A stretch of 64,000 nt of DNA from Gremmenia infestans (GCA_032629725.1 JAFEVB010000044.1:124001-188000); one strand, 5' to 3'. Shown: positions 41,300 to 55,200, counted from the first letter of the stretch. A program made the numbers and translations. Notes: generated by a model from the sequence alone, not told the origin.

Positions 41300-42976
41300 A
41301 TGGTTCTAGATACCGCATATTACGACGCTCTCGGCGTGAAGCCAGATGCTACCGAGCTTGAGATCAAGAAAGCCTATCGAAAGCTCGCCATTGTTACCCA
41401 TCCAGGTTTCTGCTTTTCTCTCCTCTATATGCTTGCCTTACTGATCTCGTCCCCCAGACAAAAATCCTGGCGACGACACCGCGCATGCGAAATTCCAAGC
41501 CATCGGCGAAGCCTATCAAGTCCTCAGCAATACCGACCTACGCAAACAATATGACAAATTCGGCAAAGATCACGCGCAGCCCTCAGAAGGGTTTGCTGAC
41601 CCCGCCGAGTTCTTCGGAACCATCTTCGGCGGCGAGGCGTTCGTCGATCTTATCGGGGAGATATCACTCATGAAGGACCTTACCAAGACCATGGACATTA
41701 CGATGCAGGAGCAGGAGCAGGCAGAGGAAGAGGCAGCAGAGGAGTTCCCTGGGGAAGCAGAAGCCAAGCAGACGAGTCTGGCAGAGGAGCAGGCGAGACA
41801 AGACTCTGCTGCTGGAGTGGGAGGATCAACAGTACCTGGGGTATCGGTCTCGGATACTCCAGACGCAGACCATCTCTCTACAGCATCAACCACATTCGAG
41901 AAACCCGCTGCTGCCGCCAAACCAGCTGTCAGTCCTTCTGGCTCTGGAGCTTCTACCCCACGACGAACAGGCATTCCAATCCGACAAGCCATTATGGACA
42001 AGACGGAAGAAGACGCCCAGATGTCCGCTGCCGGTTTAACACAAGAGGAACAAGATCTTCGGAAGAAGGAAAAGAAGAAGGGCGGTCTCTCGAAAGCACA
42101 GCGCGAGGAACTCGCTGCGTATGAAACGGAGCGCGCAAAGATCCGCAAAGAGAGAGTAGATACCCTGGCCAAGAAACTCGTGGATCGGATTAGCATATGG
42201 ACGGAAACCGACAAGGGTCCAGACGTCACAAAAGCCTTTCAAGAAAAGACCCGTCTCGAGGTTGAGAATCTAAAGATGGAGTCGTTCGGTCTTGATATCC
42301 TGCACGCTATAGGTCAAACATATCTACAGAAATCCACCGCTCTTCTGAAATCCCAGAAATTCCTGGGCATTGGAGGCTTCTTCTCGAGATTGAAGGATAA
42401 GGGAACGCTAGCAAAGGAGACTTGGAACACGATATCAAGCGCAATCGATGCGCAGATGACTATGGAGGAGATGGCCAAGGCCGAGGAGAAAGGCGGGGAG
42501 GAGTGGACGGATGAGAAGAAGAACGAGTATGAGAGGCGTGTGACGGGCAAGATCCTTACTGCGGCTTGGAGGGGAAGCAAGTTTGAGATCCAGAGCGTGT
42601 TGAGGGATGTGTGTGATGAGATTCTGAATGACAAGAAGGTGCCCATGTCGAAGCGGTTGGAAAGAGCGCAGGCGCTGGTTATTTCGGGGGAGATCTATGC
42701 CAAGGTATCTACCTCTTTCCTTCCCTTCTTACTTTACCTAGGAGCTTCCCCCCTGTTCCCCACTTAAAAAACCCGACGCAATCTTTACTAACAACCGCAA
42801 AGGCACAACGTAACCCGGAAGAAGAAGGCGACTACATGGCCTTTGAGCAACTGGTCGCCGAAGCAGCAGCTAAGAAAGAAAAAGGAAAAGATAAAAAGGG
42901 GAAGGATGCCCATAAGAAAGAGACAAGTTCTGCTCATGACGTGGCTGCTGATGTGCCGAATGTGCCAAAGGTTTGA
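41300..42976 (+). CDS. CAJ1: J-domain co-chaperone with DnaJ-X domain (Caj1/Djp1-like)
   Basis: Three exons, 41300-41405, 41458-42704 and 42803-42976, 508 residues. The J domain occupies residues 1 to about 75: YYDALGVKPDATELEIKKAYRKLAIVTHPDKNPGDD, with HPD formed across the first splice junction (the Asp codon is split). It continues FQAIGEAYQVLSNTDLRKQYDKFG. The Gly-Phe-like linker FGTIFGGEAFVDLIGEISLM leads into an acidic disordered stretch (about residues 115-250). The DnaJ-X region (about 265-450) follows, with QDLRKKEKKK, ESFGLDILHAIGQTY, FLGIGGFFSRLKDKG and TAAWRGSKFEIQSVLRDVCDEIL. The Lys-rich tail follows. It stimulates Hsp70 ATPase. In yeast the relatives act in the cytosol and, for Djp1, in peroxisomal and mitochondrial import. 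Confidence 0.9.
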
Positions 42977-43440
42977 ATGAGCGTGGATGTGGAGGGGCTG
43001 GGGTGAGAGATTGTGCTTGCTTGGTTATCAAGATACCCTCAGGGTATCAGGGAGAGGGATGATGGACCTCGAGTGAAGTGCTTGCCTTTTAGAGAACATC
43101 TTATCGCATAGACAGGGAGGGGGTGGGGAGATGGAGTAATACAGTACACAAGTCCCTCACGTTTTCATAATCATACATGCCATGCGTGAGGTTTAGGATG
43201 AAGCAAGCAGTACTGTAGTGAGGAACTTTAGTTGCCAAGTAGTTTAAACTCGGGGGTTATATCAATCCAATTTCAATTTCATTAATTAACGTCTCCTTAT
43301 TCATATCCCACCCAACCTAAACGACTTTCTCTTTTTTCTCTGCCGCTTGAAAGATCAGTCTAGTTACACACTGAAATACCCATGCCCATACCCATGCCCA
43401 TCCATGCTTATGCCTAGGTATGCTCCGCTCGATCTTTCAA
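42977..43440. other. Intergenic spacer, convergent ends, with a hairpin
   Basis: Contains a 17-nt palindrome at 43032-43048 and a CCCATGCC-type repeat at about 43379-43402. No gene. Confidence 0.55.
43032..43048. repeat. 8-bp-arm palindrome, GATACCCT-C-AGGGTATC
   Basis: Perfect arms with a 1-nt centre, 56 bp past the DnaJ-type stop codon. As RNA the loop would be too tight without opening end pairs, so a DNA-binding dyad is as likely. Function unknown. Confidence 0.6.
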
Positions 43441-46400
43441 TCAATCAAACTCCCAAGCCTGCGTCATAGGCTCTGCATATTCCATTGATTTCTTCGCGGT
43501 CTTCCCCTTTCCATTTGCATTTGCATTTGCACTTCCACTTCCACTTGCTACTCCCTTCCCACGCGCTGATCCCGGCGTACTACTCCTACTTGTCAACTGG
43601 CCGCTTATGTTTTGCTTCTTGAGGTAAGCGCGGAAATTGGATACGGATTTCGGGCCGGATCCGGGAGTTTGGAGATGTGGGCTGGTGGTGGTGGAATGCG
43701 TTGGGTTTGGTTTGGAGGTTTGGAGGGGTTGCTGCGTGGAAGGAGGTGGGTTTGGGCTGGGCTGGGCTTGGGGTTGGGGTTGGGGAGTTGGGTGGAGGGT
43801 TGACTTTGGTTGTTGCTGGTGCGGTGGGTTGGGTTTTTGGTGGGAGGATGGTATTTGTTGCAGAATTGGATTCTGCTTAGGAGTTGGGTTCTGCTTTTGG
43901 TGGGAGCTTAGCCGCTGCTGAGAAGTTGGCTCTTGGGAGAAAGGCTGTTCCTGCTGAGGAACTAGTTGCTCGCCGAGAGGTTGCGTGTCCAGCCATCCTT
44001 TTACTTTGTTCACTTCGTCGACTTCTTTCGAAGCTCGGGAAGATGAGGAGGCGCTTCGCAGGGCCGTAAGGGAGGGCGTATGAAAGGGTGAAGAAGCGGG
44101 TTGGGCGCGGCGTTTTGCGGGTTTTCTTGCCGAGGTCGAGATCGATGCATGTTCTTGGAAAGATGAAGAAGCTGCTTGTGCTGTCCTCTTTGCAGTAGAG
44201 GTTGAGGGTCGCGCAGGACGCTCAGAGTTACTGCCTAAGATTGGAGAAGATGGTGATGCTTCTTCGGCTCTGTTTGACGATGATCGCGCTTTGGCAGATG
44301 ATTTCAGATTCCGGTGGCGATTGGGAGGTGATGGCGAGCTCGCTTCTCGGTGTGAAGTTGGGCGAGCTTGAGCAGAGGTTTTGAGGCTTTTGTAGTGGTT
44401 TGTGGAATCCGGTGTTATGGAAGAGCGTTTGCGTTTCGTTACCGAAGAGGGGGCTTGGTTCGACAAGGGAGAAGATGCGTGCTGCCAGGGAAGAGTACGC
44501 CTGCGTTCAGAACCTTTGCTCTTGGTTGGCGTGTTGAGACCTTCTCTAGGGGGTGAGTCCACTAGGGAAGTATCTCTGGGATCGGCGGAGGGCATCTGAC
44601 TGAAAGTTTCGAAGAAGGGTTTCCTAGGAGGGCCCTTGAAGTATTTGGTAGACCCAAGCTCGGGACTGATTACATTTTGGTGAGCAGATGATTCCGTAAC
44701 CATGACCTCCATGGCTTCTTCGACATGATCTTGCTGGGTTCTTTCAGGCGCCACTGCCCTCTCATTTTGTAACGTGAAAAGTTTAGATTCGCGCGGTTGA
44801 TTGAAATCTTTCCTGTACCTTGCAACTCTATGCTGGTCGAGAGACGAAAGAGCCTCCTGTAAGTTGTCGTAAGTAATCAAACCCTTTGTGAATTCACCCT
44901 GTTTCGCAAATTTGTTGTAGAACTCATATCCTGTAATGGTTTGCTGGTTTGAAGGACGTGGCTGGTGAACATAAGCTTTGTACTCGGTAACGTTCACTCG
45001 TATGAAATCATCAAATAATGATTTTGGCAGGAGCTTATCCCTCTCTTTTGTGAGCCATTCGATATAAACCAAGGACCAAGTAAAATCTCCTTTGCTCCCA
45101 GGGTAGTTTGGATACACGGCTTTGAAGAGTGTGTAAATGTTGCTGTTACCATTCCAAGGTACAGCCTCATCCAACTCGACTTTCTTGGAGAGTGGATCGC
45201 CGCTTGGGCTGGACTGATCAGAGCCTCTTCTGGACTCCACCGAAATAGGGCTATCTTGCTTCGGACTTGATGCAGGTTGCTCACCCGCGGGGGATTTTGG
45301 AGGCACAGCTGGAGGACTTGACGGCAGGGAGAACTTTGTAGAAAATATTGAAAGCTGAGGAGATCCAGTTGCTGAATGGAAGTCAGGTGGCTCCACTGAC
45401 TCGGGGGCTTTGCTCAATGATGTCGAAGCTTCCACCCTGCCGCCAGAGAAATGACTGGCCAAGCTTGGTCTGATAGCTCTTACCATTTCTGTAGTATCTC
45501 TTGGAGACCATTGTTCCGATTGAATAGCAGCAGCTGCAGCTGCGTAACGCCTCTTTCTTAACTGCTGTCGATTCTTGATTCCTGGGACATCACTATTCCG
45601 CTTCAAAGACTGTGCACTAACGGTTGACAATTTGCTATGCGAAGTGCTCTGGGCCTCGGGCACTTGTACTGAAGGAACATATTTTTGGTTTCCCGTGCTA
45701 TCTGCAGAGCCCATAGCTCGGAGGTTGGTAGGTATTCGCTGCTTTCTCGTAGATCCTTCAGTGCGATCTGGGGAAGAAACTATAGCTTCATGTCTCATAC
45801 GAATTCCCCCCTTTCCTGCAGCGTCTTTCGCAGTCTCCTCTCCTTGGTGTCTCTTCATGGCAAGCTCAGGATTCTGTCGCACCATCTTCGTCTGTTCTTT
45901 GAAGACTCTATTGTCTAACTGGCTGGGACTTGTCAGCGGAGAGGATGTAATCTGATGAGATCGCTTCAGAGGTGAATGGTTATGAGGGGAGGCTGCATTC
46001 ACTTTCGGTTTGGTTACGTTGGATTTTTCTGCGTCTGTGATCGTTGCTGAGGGCTTGAATGGAGATGAAATTATGATTCCACTACTTTGAGGCTGTGAGT
46101 TTTGGAATTCCGCGAAAACCTGTTCTTGTGCCATGGTGTCCTCATCGGATTCCTGGCCCTCGTCCAGGGCGGCATTTTGAACATTTTCCGGATTGCTGAG
46201 TTGAGAAGGGACGCTCTTGCGTATGCTGTTCATACTTATAGAGGACTTTGATTCGATCGAGGAGGGCCCCGTCTTGGAACATCTAGGCGCTGGTTCTTTA
46301 CACGTAGCAGGAATTGTCTCCTCCAAATGGCTACTAGTAGGGCCATATTTTGCTCGTTTCCGAGGCATGCTTCCTGGATCCGAACTGGATCTTGTATGAA

Positions 46401-48434
46401 GGTCGTCATAGGACCTGACATCTTGTGTTCGCTCGACTTGCACCAGCCGCTGGTTCTGCAGAGCGGTTGACGGAACCTCTTGACATGTTTCTGGACCCTG
46501 TTCGGCCTCCAGAGAATCATCAACATCATCTCCCACGGCATGTAATTCGTCGAGTTCGAGTTCGTCTTCCGATGCAGGGCTACTGGACATCATGATTGGC
46601 AATCTACGCATTTGGCGGGATGAGAGGTTCTGCTCATGCCCCCCACGTAAAGCAGACGCAAGTGATGCTGGAGACGCGGCGTCCTCCTTGACAAAGCCAG
46701 CTTCGAGGTCGTATTCATCGTCTATAGTTTTGGTGTCGATATCTCTCTGCTTGGGACTCGATGGTTTCTGTGGGTTATTATCCAAGGAAGTCTTCATCAA
46801 TAGCTCTCGTTCTGGGCTAGGAGACCAGGGAATTTGCTCTTTGTCTTCCTCATCGCTTAGTTGATCCTCGACGTGCCCCTTTCGACTTTCCATGTCGCTA
46901 TCAGAGCTACTTTCGGATTCATCACTTTCAGAATCAGGTTGCTCGCGCGGGCTTTCTGGGTCTAGAACTGGCTTCTGGTTGATAAACCGCGTCAAATCTT
47001 CATGAACTTTCGGAGGAATGAGCGCATATGATTTCTTCTGATCAGAATTTGGATCGAACCAAGCGTCACTACGTTCCAAAAGGCTCTGCTGCGCCTTCGA
47101 CATCCGAACATATTTTCGTGGTACGCGCTTCAAGCCTTCGAATATATCACCGTTTGGGAACTGATCGACGAACTGTGTTGCCCGTGGTTTCGGCGAAGCC
47201 CTGCCATCTGATTGTCTTGGTTCATCTGCAGGCTGAGCATTGGGTTCGGCAGCGAATCCGTTCTTCCTCTTTGCACTTTCTTGACTGTTTTCCTTTTCAC
47301 TGTCGGGAGACGCAACATGAATTCCGGTATCGGTTTTATCATCCAATGGTGGAGGAGAAAATATTTTGCCGGTGGAACTTAGTGCCGGTTGAGAGGAGGA
47401 TGAAATATGAGTTCGCTGAGAATTTGCCTTTGCCTCGAGCTTCGAACTTATCCCAAGAACTTTATCAGGCGACGCCTCCGACAGGATCGATTCTTTGCGG
47501 GTGCTTTTCGTGGCAGATGCAGAGGTCAACGGGCGTGCGTTGGGCGCATCTTGAAGGATAGGTACAGTATTCTTGTTTGGCCTTTTCAGGAGACTTAAAA
47601 ATTTTTCCCTCTCCGACGGGCCACGTTCTGAATCCACACTCTTGATGGCAGCTGTTTGCTTCTTGGGCACTAAGTTTGGAACTTGACTGGCAAACCCAGC
47701 TTGAGTTGCTATAACAGGAGAAAGGCTACGGGCATTCTTTACCTGTGATTGAACAGGAGATACAGGTCGAGATACAGGTGCAACGGAAGACCTAGGAGGA
47801 AATAACCCTTCCATATCAGAAAGCACGGCTTGGATACCCGACTGCTTCAGTATGTCCTTGGGATTTCCAAAAGCCGGGGATCCTTCACTACCCTGGAGTC
47901 TAAAATCCGAGATCTCTAAGAACAAACGATCTGAGGTTGCAGAGTTTTGATTGAAGATCGTGAATATAAGTTAGTATCGAAAACCATCTCGATTGCGAGA
48001 CAGTACTTACTAGATTGTATTTCTTGGTGCTAATAATAGACCCGCGAGAGCAGTCTTTGAAGGCTCGGCCGTGCAATTTTTGAAATGAATCCGTAGCTAT
48101 ACGGTCAAAAGTGGCTGCGATCAATGATGTACCATCTGAGACCATAGCCTGACAAGTCTTTTTGTTTTCCTTGATCTACTTTTATGTTAGTCTTTATCAA
48201 CATGGAGAAAAGAAGAAGGCGAAGAAGTGAAAGGGCAAAAAACCGCAATCTCACCTCAAGCACTTGTAGATGCCGTCCTCTATGCAGCTCGATTGTGAGA
48301 CCATGGATATCCCAAAGACAACGACCGCTGCGCATAGGACCACGAGCAAGAGATTTCCCCTTGAAGCATTCGGCTGCTGCGGGGAGCTCCTCTTCCACCA
48401 CTGCGTCCATCCAACTCCGCATTAAAGAAGACAT
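43441..48434 (-). CDS. TPZ1: TPP1/Tpz1-like shelterin protein with N-terminal OB fold
   Basis: Three exons, 48434-48255, 48175-48007 and 47930-43441, 1612 residues. The first 130 residues look like the TPP1 OB domain: MSSLMRSWMDAVVEEE, LEIKENKK, MVSDGTSLIAATFDRIA (TPP1 has VSDGT at this place), RGSIISTKKYNLV, and RLFLEISDFRLQG (TPP1 has YLQVDRFSL). The second donor must be GTACTG to keep phase, and it restores NRLFLEISDF. After residue 150 the protein is a Ser/Lys/Glu-rich disordered linker of over 800 residues. A folded patch then lies in the C-terminal half, from AVPWNGNSNIYTLFKAVYPNYPGSKGDFTW through SLVYIEWLTKERDKLLPKSLFDDFI. The tail is Gln-Pro rich. TPP1/Tpz1 links Pot1 to double-strand telomere proteins and recruits telomerase. 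Confidence 0.72.
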
Positions 48435-49297
48435 CTTGGGTCCCGGCGTGGCCGTTGACTACAGTATCAAGGATTTGGATCGCGCGTTCGTTGGATCAAC
48501 AACCTTCCAACGAGGGGGGACCAATGTGCTATTTTCCAGATTCATCACAAGATAGGATAGTAGAAAATGAGAAGAGCAAAACACAACCAGATGTAATACG
48601 CCCAAAATTGCGTGGTCACGAGTATCTGGTGATAGTGATTTTCTTGATACCAGTCAGTACGGTATTGAGCGACGCGTCGAGTACCTTTACGCGACTGGAG
48701 CTTGGACCAGAGATAATTGACTGTGGCGGTGCGTTGTCTGATGACATGGCGATAGAGTGCTGTAGGCGGATAAGACTCGAAGAATATCAGCATTGACATC
48801 CACATCCACATCTTATCCAAAGTACATCTAACAGCTCCGTTCCCTCCCCTTGATGGTACAAGGCAACTACAATCGCTTTGCTCTACTTCTAACAACCCAT
48901 TAAACCGCCACTCCGCCTACAAACGCCAGTCTGAGCTACACTTCTCTAGATGGCTTCATCTCTCTACAAATGCTTCTGAACCAAGAGTCCATGCAAGAGC
49001 TGCCCTCATTGCCAAACTATCCAGGCCGGACTACCTGTACTTGCACCTCGTCTCTTGTACTCGTGTTGCAATTCATGGCTGACATGGAGTTGAACAGTGC
49101 AACCCCACCCCACTACCTCCCTCGAACCCTTGTGTATCCTAGGCTTGGTGATATGTTCCTACCAAAGCCGTCCTGCGGCAGCATATCCCCGACCCCGAAT
49201 CCAGACCAAAGCATCAACAAGAACCTCGATTTGATGGATAAAACCTTTGGCGGACTGAGTCTCTATTGTTGATCGAATACACAGCACAACCCAGACC
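48435..49297. promoter_or_regulatory. Divergent promoter, TPP1-like gene and FAB1
   Basis: 863 bp between divergent start codons. Short frames exist, but none resembles a protein. No clear factor site recognised. Confidence 0.45.
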
Positions 49298-52200
49298 ATG
49301 TCTAACAACAATTCTCCCAGGCCTGCATCTCTGCTCCCCCTAGGCCTCCGATCACGTCGCGGCTCGTTAGACTCGCTTTCGGGGTCAGCCCCAATAGACA
49401 AAGAGCAGTTATCCAAGGCGTTAGATCAGATACATATCACGGCAAGCAACTCCGAGACCCTCACAACGTTCAACGAGTTCGCCTCTCCTCCTGCTTCCTC
49501 TTCTCACACCGAAAGCAAGGGTATAACCGGAGATATCATGCACAATGGTTTAAGTGGACTATACAGTCGGTTTAGAGGTGCTGTTGGGGGTGGGAAAGAT
49601 AAGGCGACTACGGCATCGAACAAGAATGACCATGATCCAGCGGAAGTTGCCTCTATCGCCTCCATCGCCTCTACGAAGAGTCAGGCAAGTGTCAGGCCTA
49701 CCTCAAAGGCTTCTCTAGGCCCAACGAGAGAAGATAGCGGAGCTCTCGCATCCCCTATTCAACTCTCTGCAGCTTCCTCCCAGCTCCAATCGCCCACGAC
49801 AGTTTCGTCTTTTGCGGGCCATTCTTCTGAGAGCCAGTCTCAGGCTATGAAATCCTCCAAAACGTCTGTCATGTCCACGCCTGCAACCTCCAAGCCCGCT
49901 ACCTCCAGTAGACCTTCTATCCAGCCCATGAATAAGGCTACCGCATCTTCTGCTGTTGTTCCCACTCTTGCCCCGGTCAACGTAAATGCATTCAAGGATG
50001 GTGAAAGAGGCCGAACGGTCACCGAGAACCAAAAGACTGACACCGCGCCTTCCACTGCAGCATCCAGCATCTATGAACAGTCAGTATTTGGGTTTGGCGA
50101 ATCACGCCACAGCAAACATGCGTCTCTCGCTGATGACTCGGACATTTCCGACGAGGAAGGTGGTGATGTGGAGCCGCACGCTATGCAAGAATCGCAATCA
50201 CTAGCTGGGCTTGATGGTGCTGAACTGCGCAGAGTACCTAGTGGTAGCATTAAGAGTGCATCAACAGCATTATCCTCCTTGCACGCTAACGAATCTTCCC
50301 GAGCAAAACCCCCGAGTCGGACTACACTTCCTGAAGGCTTGAAACGGCCAACTGCCATTGAACGTATCACTCAGTCTCATTTGCCAGGATATCAAGCATC
50401 CAGAGGATCATCAACTGATCGCAGCACTGCCGAGGCCACCCCTATCAACACCTCCGCGCATAACAGTGTGCGTCACGAGTCATTTGCTGACAACGGTCCT
50501 CACACAAGATATTCTGGGATGCGGCGAATTCCTGGCACTACTTTAAATGAGGGGGCTCCAGAAGCTGTCAACACGAGACTTGAGCAGATGAGGAAGCAAG
50601 TTCTGAGCAAAGAGTTCTGGATGGCAGACGATATTTGCAAAGAATGTTTCCTTTGTGGTGATACATTCTCTGCCTTTCGAAGAAAACATCACTGCCGGAC
50701 ATGCGGGTGCATATTCGACGCGAAATGTACTTCTATAATCTCCGGGCAGCGTTTTGGTGTCCAAGGTAATCTGAGAGTCTGCAAGACGTGTCTCAACATT
50801 ATCAACAGACGGCATGACAGCAGTGGGTCTGAGGATTCTGATCATGACTCCTCTCTGCCCACATTTTTCCAGTCCCAGCAGGCAAAGTTTGATTCAGCGA
50901 GCAAGATCGAAGCTGCAGAGACCACCTCTAACAGAGCATCGGAAGATGCTAGGAAAACGCCACTACCGACCCCGATGATGGCCATCCCGGCAACCCGCAG
51001 AATTGGGGATTCAGCCAACCGAAGATCGGCTATCTTAGAGATAGACGCCCCGCAGCTCAGTAGGCCAGGTTCTGCAAGGTCTCTTAAATCCCTTTCGACT
51101 TCAGGACGTCCTGCGTCGTCGGGTCACAAAAGGCATCAGTCTAAGCATAATTTCCTTGGTCGATTCAAACCGACCGCAGAGGAAAGTGCGCCCTTCCACC
51201 GCGGGGCATCTGACGATGCGGGAAAGAAATCACACTTGCCGGCCTTCCACGACGACAATATTATTGATCCAGATCTGGAGCCTTATATGTCTGATGAAGG
51301 ATCAAGTGCAGATGAACAGATGGGTATATTTGCTACCATGAACAACGGTAATATGATGAGTACAAGTTTTGAAAATGATAGGTCTGGCTTTGGTTCACTA
51401 ATGAATGCGGGCAAAAAGCATAGAGCCCGAACTGGCGAGAAGAGTGTCAGTGGAATTAGTTTCACTACTCGTGGAGTAGATGACCCTGTTGGAAACACGT
51501 CTCTAGGCGGATTTTCTCGACCGAGTAGGCGCCGTAATCTCAGTGCTGCAAGCAACCACTTGTACCATCCCCGCACAACCCCACAACCGATGCCTCCAAG
51601 ATTTGGCCATGTAGATGAGGAAGTCGTCGGTCTCGTAGAGTCCCCTTCGAGTTCTACTCTTGCACCACTAGGAATGACCCGAAGTGCATCTATAAATGAT
51701 ACCAAGGCTCCAACCGTCGAGTTGAACAATGCCAGTTTACATCATATTAAGAGGCTTTTACGTCAATTGTTACAAGACTCAAACATTCCTCACATGGCCT
51801 CTTGGGAGAAGGCTCTAATACCTATCCTTCTCCAGTGCACGGACGATGTGGAGCCTAAAGTACGGCTTGATGAAGACATGGATATCCGACACTTCGTCAA
51901 GGTCAAAAAAATCCCTGGTGGAAAACCAGGCGATACTTCTTATGTATCGGGTGTTGTATTCACAAAGAATCTCGCTCTCAAGAGCATGCCCAGGAGTATT
52001 TCGAATCCTCGAGTTGTAATTGTCTCCTTCCCTATCGAATATCAGCGACATCAACATCATTTCATGAGCCTTGAGCCTGTTATCGCTCAGGAAAAGGAGT
52101 TCTTGAGAAATATGGTTAATAGAATTGCATCCTTACGACCTCAGCTACTTCTAGTTCAAAAGCAAGTGTCTGGATTAGCATTGCAGTATCTCGACGAAGC

Positions 52201-55200
52201 CGGTATTGCTGTGGCTTACAACGTGAAGCAGTCGGTCATCGAAGCCGTATCGCGGTTTGCGCAGACCGAAGTAATTTCCTCCATAGATATGGTCGCTCTA
52301 CGACCAGTGCACATTGGCAAATGTGCCGGCTTCGACGTCAAGACTTATGTTCACAACGACATCCCTGGGAAGAAAAAGACTTACATATATCTGTCCGGCT
52401 GTCCCAAAGACCTGGGCTGTACTATTTCATTGCGAGGAGCCAACTTGAACGTCCTTTCCAAGATGAAGCAGATTACAGAATTCATGGTTTATGTCGTTTA
52501 CAACCTGAAGCTGGAGACATGCCTGATGCGCGATGAGTATGTCATGACTCCATCCGTGGCTGGCGACAGCGGCAGCCTTTCACCAAGTTTGAGATCAGAA
52601 CCTCCAGGGACGCAGCCAGTAGAGCCATATCCTATAAGTCCTGGTAACATTGTCACTGCGGTGAGTGACAGGCTCCAAGCCGTCATGACCGATGCGACGG
52701 CACTTTCGAACAATAGCAATCCAGACGGAAATCAGGCTAATAGCGATCCCGAATCTCAAACTGGGCCTGCAAGCGTCGAAACAAGCAATGCCGATCTCTC
52801 ACAGTCTGCTAATAATGTTAAAGGGGAGCCGCCTACGGAGGCATCAAAATACGTCTCAGCCCACGAATCTCACTCGCATGGCTCCCACGATGATCAAGTC
52901 CCCGAGGATGTTCCCATGCCTACATTTTACAGCGACATGGTAGCGAAACATCAGACTAAAATTCTTTCAATTTCGCCTCTCGTCAAATTTGTGCAGCCTT
53001 ATTTGCTCATGAGAGCGAGAGAACAAGAAAGAAGGCTTTCGTACCTGAGAAGGTTGCGGGATCAAGACACCTTTGAGGACCAGACCGGCAACAACGAGAA
53101 ATCAAAGCCTCAAAAGTTTCAACTAATCAAGCCCGAGATGGTCCATGACACACTGAAAAAGGCTCCGAGGCCTATTATGGAAGTTCTCCATGCAGTGCAC
53201 GATGCCGAGTACGATAAGGCTCTACACAATTACCAAACTCAGACGCGCCAGTGGGAGATTGCTATCCAAGGAAATCTCGATCTCTTTGACCCCTATGCGC
53301 ATCAGACTATCACTGTCTTGTACACTCTCGTGTGTACGGAAACTACCATTCCCTGCGTGGGCCCAGATCTACTAACTTTGGGATTCTATAAAGAGTATGA
53401 TTTGCCCCGCAAAGAGTATGAGTCTGATTGCACCTTGGGTGCCTATGTGGAGGATTTGTGTGAGAGTATCAACGCCATTTGCACTATCAATAATTGTGAG
53501 CGTAAATTCTCCGAGCACCACAGAACTTACGTACACGGCGAAGCCCGGATCACAGTCTTCGTGGAAAAATCCCCTTGCAAAGTCAAGACAATGCAGGATA
53601 ATATCCTCATGTGGACCTATTGCAAAAAGTGTCAAATTGAAACCATGGCCATTCCAATGTCGGAAAGCACCTGGAAATATTCTTTTGGGAAGTATTTGGA
53701 GTTGTCTTTCTGGAGCAGTGAGCTGCGTCCTCGTTCCGGTAATTGTCCACACGATCTCCATCGCGATCATCTGCGCTACTTTGGGTTTCGTAATGCCGCC
53801 GTTCGGATACATTATGACCCCATCGACGTTTTGGAAATCGTCGTACCCCGAACTAGGATCACTTGGAAGGTGGACAATGACTTGAAATTAAAGAACGAGA
53901 TTTTCACAAAAATCGAAGAACGATGGAATCGGTTCATGTCATCAGTCAATTTAAGAATCAAAGGCATAAACATTGATACTGTAGGCGCTGAAAAGATTGA
54001 TGCTTGCAAGGCCGAGGTGGACAGACTTAGCAAGCTGGCACAAGAGGAACACGCCGCCCTTATTCGGAAACTCAGAGATCGGTATATGTCATCGAAGTAC
54101 TACGAAATTATTCCACTTAATAGGGTTGTGAGGGCCATGCAGGAAAAGGTGGCTGGGTGGGACAACGCCTTTGCAGATTTCGACGCCAACTTCTTCCCTT
54201 CTGAAAAGGACATTAGAAGGCTCGCGGCCATTCAGCTCAGGAGAATGTTTGAATCTCGCGATGCTTCCTCGACATCAGTTGGATCCACTGAAGCGCCTGA
54301 GATAGCCTCAGACTTGGACGAAAAATCCCCAAGAACCTCTCTGGAGTCGATTCGGAAGCCTTCAAATACGTCTTTAGAACAAGTGCATGATGTATTAAAT
54401 TCTGTTGTGGAAGAGCACTCAATTTCACCTCCAAGTGCGTCGTCGGAAATCCAAACAGAAACAACCCAAACTCCCGCGGAGACTCTTGATTTGGAATCTA
54501 GCAACGCACAAACCGAAGCACTAGACCGCGAGGGTATTCAACACCTTGACCTAGCAGTCCCGAATCCTAATGATAATGAGCAACCAGCGGAGACCCGAGT
54601 ACTTACCGATGTATCAGGAACCCTTAGCCCATTAGACTCAGAAGCTCATATACCAGGAGAAGCACCCTTGGATATGACATTGTCCGAAAAGGTCGAAAAA
54701 CTCCGCAGAAAATCCAAGTCCCCGTCTGAAGAAACGTACGTGCCTCAATCCGAGGTTTCTGGTATTCCACGACCATCGGAGCGTGCACCAGTACGGAGAA
54801 GTGGCACCGCTACATCTCCCCCCTTGAATCGCACCCAGTCACAACCGGCTGGGACTCTTCGCCGCGGGTTTTCCGCAAGCAAACCAGCATCAAAACAAAG
54901 AGACATCAAGAATACCAGCAACGACGTTTCGACAATGCCACTTGAAACCCTAAACTCCACCACAATTGAACCAGTGAAAGCAACTGACAAGAAACTCTCT
55001 GAAAGGTTGGGTTTGGGCAATCTAAAAGCTCATCGAAAAGCCGGTCACTCTTTAATTCCTAGATCGGTCGCTTCGAGACGTAAGGAGTCCCAAGTTACTA
55101 CTTTAGCCAAACATTTCGAACAACTTAGTCGAGAATTTGAGAAAGAACGCCAGCGTGACAAGAAGCAGCGTGCCGCGAAAGTTACCCAGGCGCGGGCATT

